A stretch of DNA of 7,584 nt from Bryobacterales bacterium. Its GTDB lineage: Bacteria > Acidobacteriota > Terriglobia > Bryobacterales > Bryobacteraceae. The DNA lies in contig JAOAPP010000088.1 of the NCBI GenBank assembly GCA_025462985.1, forward strand, positions 1 to 7,584, in the 5' to 3' direction. Below, piece by piece: positions 6,817-7,584 of the stretch (its first letter is position 1; the number at the start of each line of letters is the position of its first letter). The notes under the pieces were generated by a model. The model did not search any database, had not been told where the DNA came from, and saw only the letters and a program-made list of their open reading frames with translations. Both the position numbers and the translations under genes were made by a program.

Positions 6817-6967
6817 TGGTCTGCTCCTGTTGCCTGTCTCGGGTCGCTTGGACAAGAAGGCGCGCCAGAGTCTGGATGACGATCCGTTTTTGCTCGTCGT
6901 CGAGCTGCTCCCACAGGCACGTCTCCGGGACGGGGATGTCGGTGAAGTTCAGATTCAGTTGCGGCAT
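6809..6967 (-). CDS. Small conserved-looking protein (52 aa), translationally coupled to the serine recombinase
   Basis: This intact small gene starts at ATG 6967 (MPQLNLNFTDIPVPETCLWE) and ends QQEQTND at TGA 6809-6811. It has a good SD, AGGAG at 6972-6976, 4 nt before the start. Its stop overlaps the recombinase start by 8 bp (ATGACTGA), a layout typical of coupled translation. The middle (LWEQLDDEQKRIVIQTLARLLVQA) reads as one amphipathic helix. There is no signal peptide or membrane span. I recall similar short proteins of the form 'W-E-x-L-D-D-E-x-R' beside serine recombinases of this kind, which suggests an element-encoded accessory factor. That is memory-based inference. No catalytic motif is visible and the function is unknown. 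Unlike both neighbours it has no frameshift. Confidence 0.72.
   Translation of the reverse strand: MPQLNLNFTDIPVPETCLWEQLDDEQKRIVIQTLARLLVQATRDRQQEQTND
6824..6828 (-). promoter_or_regulatory. Shine-Dalgarno AGGAG for the serine recombinase, inside the small gene
   Basis: On the minus strand AGGAG lies 7 nt before the ATG at 6816, within the last codons of the 52-aa gene. This fixes the recombinase start at 6816 rather than the in-frame ATG 39 bp further out (6855), which lies deeper inside the small gene. Confidence 0.65.
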
Positions 6968-7270
6968 GGCTCTCCTGGTCTGCCCGAGATGTTACCGGCA
7001 AAGCGGCAGCACGGTGCAGGAGCGCATCGACAAGCCCGCGAAGACGCAGCAAGGTCATCCAGCGAGCCGACGAGCTGAGAATCCTGTGGCTCGCAGGAGG
7101 CAGCCTCGAAGTCCGTCCAATCGGTGGGAATCAGCGATTTACTTCCGTCCGGCAGAATGAGAACGAACTGCGAGCCGCCGGACATGCGCGCGTGCCGTAG
7201 GACTTCCAGAGACTGTCCTTGAAAAGGGTGATGCGGACGGGTAATCGTGACTCGTGCTGGAAAGTCCCGA
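6955..7270 (-). pseudogene. DUF5372-like gene of the serine recombinase module, frameshifted and 5'-truncated
   Basis: Three frames must be joined to read it. The first gives FQHESRLPVRITLFK (about 7265-7221). A base is missing at about 7219-7221. The second gives GQSLEVLRHARMSGGSQFVL and ILPDGSKSLIPTDWTDFEAA, ending QLVGSLDD (7057). An extra base at 7053 then leads to LLRLRGLVDALLHRAAALPV. The order R-I-T, a beta-rich core ending in IPTDWTD, and a final LLRLRGLVDALL helix matches my memory of DUF5372-type proteins found just upstream of recombinases. Function is unknown. Without the second repair the frame ends at TGA 6955-6957 with a Cys/Arg-rich tail. An ATG at 7185 would give a 76-aa open frame covering only the core. 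The 5' end abuts the reverse transcriptase scrap and no start is visible, so it is probably truncated. Confidence 0.55.
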
Positions 7271-7273
7271 CGG

Positions 7274-7459
7274 TGGGTAGTGTGTGGCGGTTTCCTTCGA
7301 CAATATGAATCACGAGTGGACCATGAAGTTCATCGAGCATCGCGTGGCCGATCGCCGTATGCTTCGCCTGATCCAGAAATGGCTCAAGGCCGGGGTGTCG
7401 GAGGATGCCAGTGGTCGGAGACGAAGGTGGGTACGCCTCAGGGAGCAGTGGCCTCTCCT
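7274..7459 (+). pseudogene. Group II intron-type reverse transcriptase fragment
   Basis: The plus strand encodes WVVCGGF, then FDNMNHEWTMKFIEHRVADR and RMLRLIQKWLKAGVSED, then QWSETKVGTPQGAVASP. These correspond to RT2-RT4 of bacterial group II intron maturases: the D-x-x-x-FFD-N-M-x-H-E block and the G-T-P-Q-G motif of block 4. The catalytic YADD block, maturase domain X and the intron RNA are absent. Two frame breaks are needed: an extra C at about 7295 and a missing G at about 7407 (GATGCC for GATGGCC). Homology stops abruptly after ASP at about 7459 and before WVV at about 7274. It is a dead fragment of about 60 codons, oriented against the recombinase module. Confidence 0.75.
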
Positions 7460-7584
7460 CCCACAATCTGGCAAAACTCGGGTTTGAGCTCGCGGTAGCG
7501 ATTCCGCGGACCTCGTTGCGAGCCGCTTATGGTGCCGGTTTCGGCGGCGCTCCCCTGTCGCCGCGGTTTGCCCTGCGTGGCGTA
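7460..7584. other. Unidentified right edge; minus frame open to the window end
   Basis: Nothing is recognised here. On the minus strand a frame is open from the window edge to TGA 7438-7440, reading in part RGPRNRYRELKPEFCQIVGG, with no start inside the window. It could be the 3' end of a gene lying to the right or chance in GC-rich DNA. The plus strand soon meets a stop (TAG at about 7496). Confidence 0.2.

Noticed and set aside
1..7584. CRISPR array, tRNA, toxin-antitoxin or defence genes
   Set aside because: No regularly spaced repeats, tRNA-like folds or recognisable toxin, antitoxin or defence domains were found on either strand.

Overview
This window is an accessory, transposon-rich stretch of a moderately GC-rich bacterial genome. 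It contains no rRNA, tRNA, CRISPR array or clear housekeeping operon. The protein styles (a particular IS110 subfamily, a short integrase, a recombinase with a C-terminal helix-turn-helix, an acyl-lipid/acyl-CoA desaturase) resemble what I remember from soil Acidobacteriota and similar environmental bacteria. That taxonomic guess is inference and weak.

Layout from left to right. Bases 1-369 (minus) are the N-terminal 123 codons of a tyrosine recombinase that runs off the left edge. Bases 370-575 are a non-coding end carrying a strong bulged hairpin. An intact 429-aa IS110-family transposase follows at 576-1865 (plus). After a 185-bp gap comes an intact membrane fatty-acid desaturase with all three histidine boxes (2051-2905, plus). 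Bases 2906-3337 are a 432-bp gene-free leader with several hairpins. They precede a second, unrelated and broken IS110-family transposase (3338-4590, plus; three single-base frame breaks and one in-frame TAG). Bases 4591-4805 are unexplained and structured. From 4509 to 6816 (minus) runs a frameshifted large serine recombinase whose normal C-terminus has been replaced by unrelated sequence. Upstream of it on the same strand lie an intact 52-codon small gene overlapping it by 8 bp (6809-6967) and a frameshifted DUF5372-like gene (about 6955-7270). These three look like one mobile module: DUF-like gene, small protein, serine recombinase. A plus-strand scrap of a group II intron reverse transcriptase (7274-7459) abuts the module, and 7460-7584 is unidentified.

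How it fits together. Four kinds of DNA-mobility machinery sit within 7.6 kb: tyrosine recombinase, RNA-guided-type IS110 DEDD transposases, a large serine recombinase and a retroelement. The only metabolic gene is the desaturase, sandwiched between two different IS110 elements. The left 2.9 kb is intact, while the right 4.6 kb carries about nine single-base indels, nearly all in short homopolymers. The part closest to recently characterised biology is the pair of IS110 non-coding ends. IS110 elements encode bridge RNAs there, and both leaders show plausible stem-loops.
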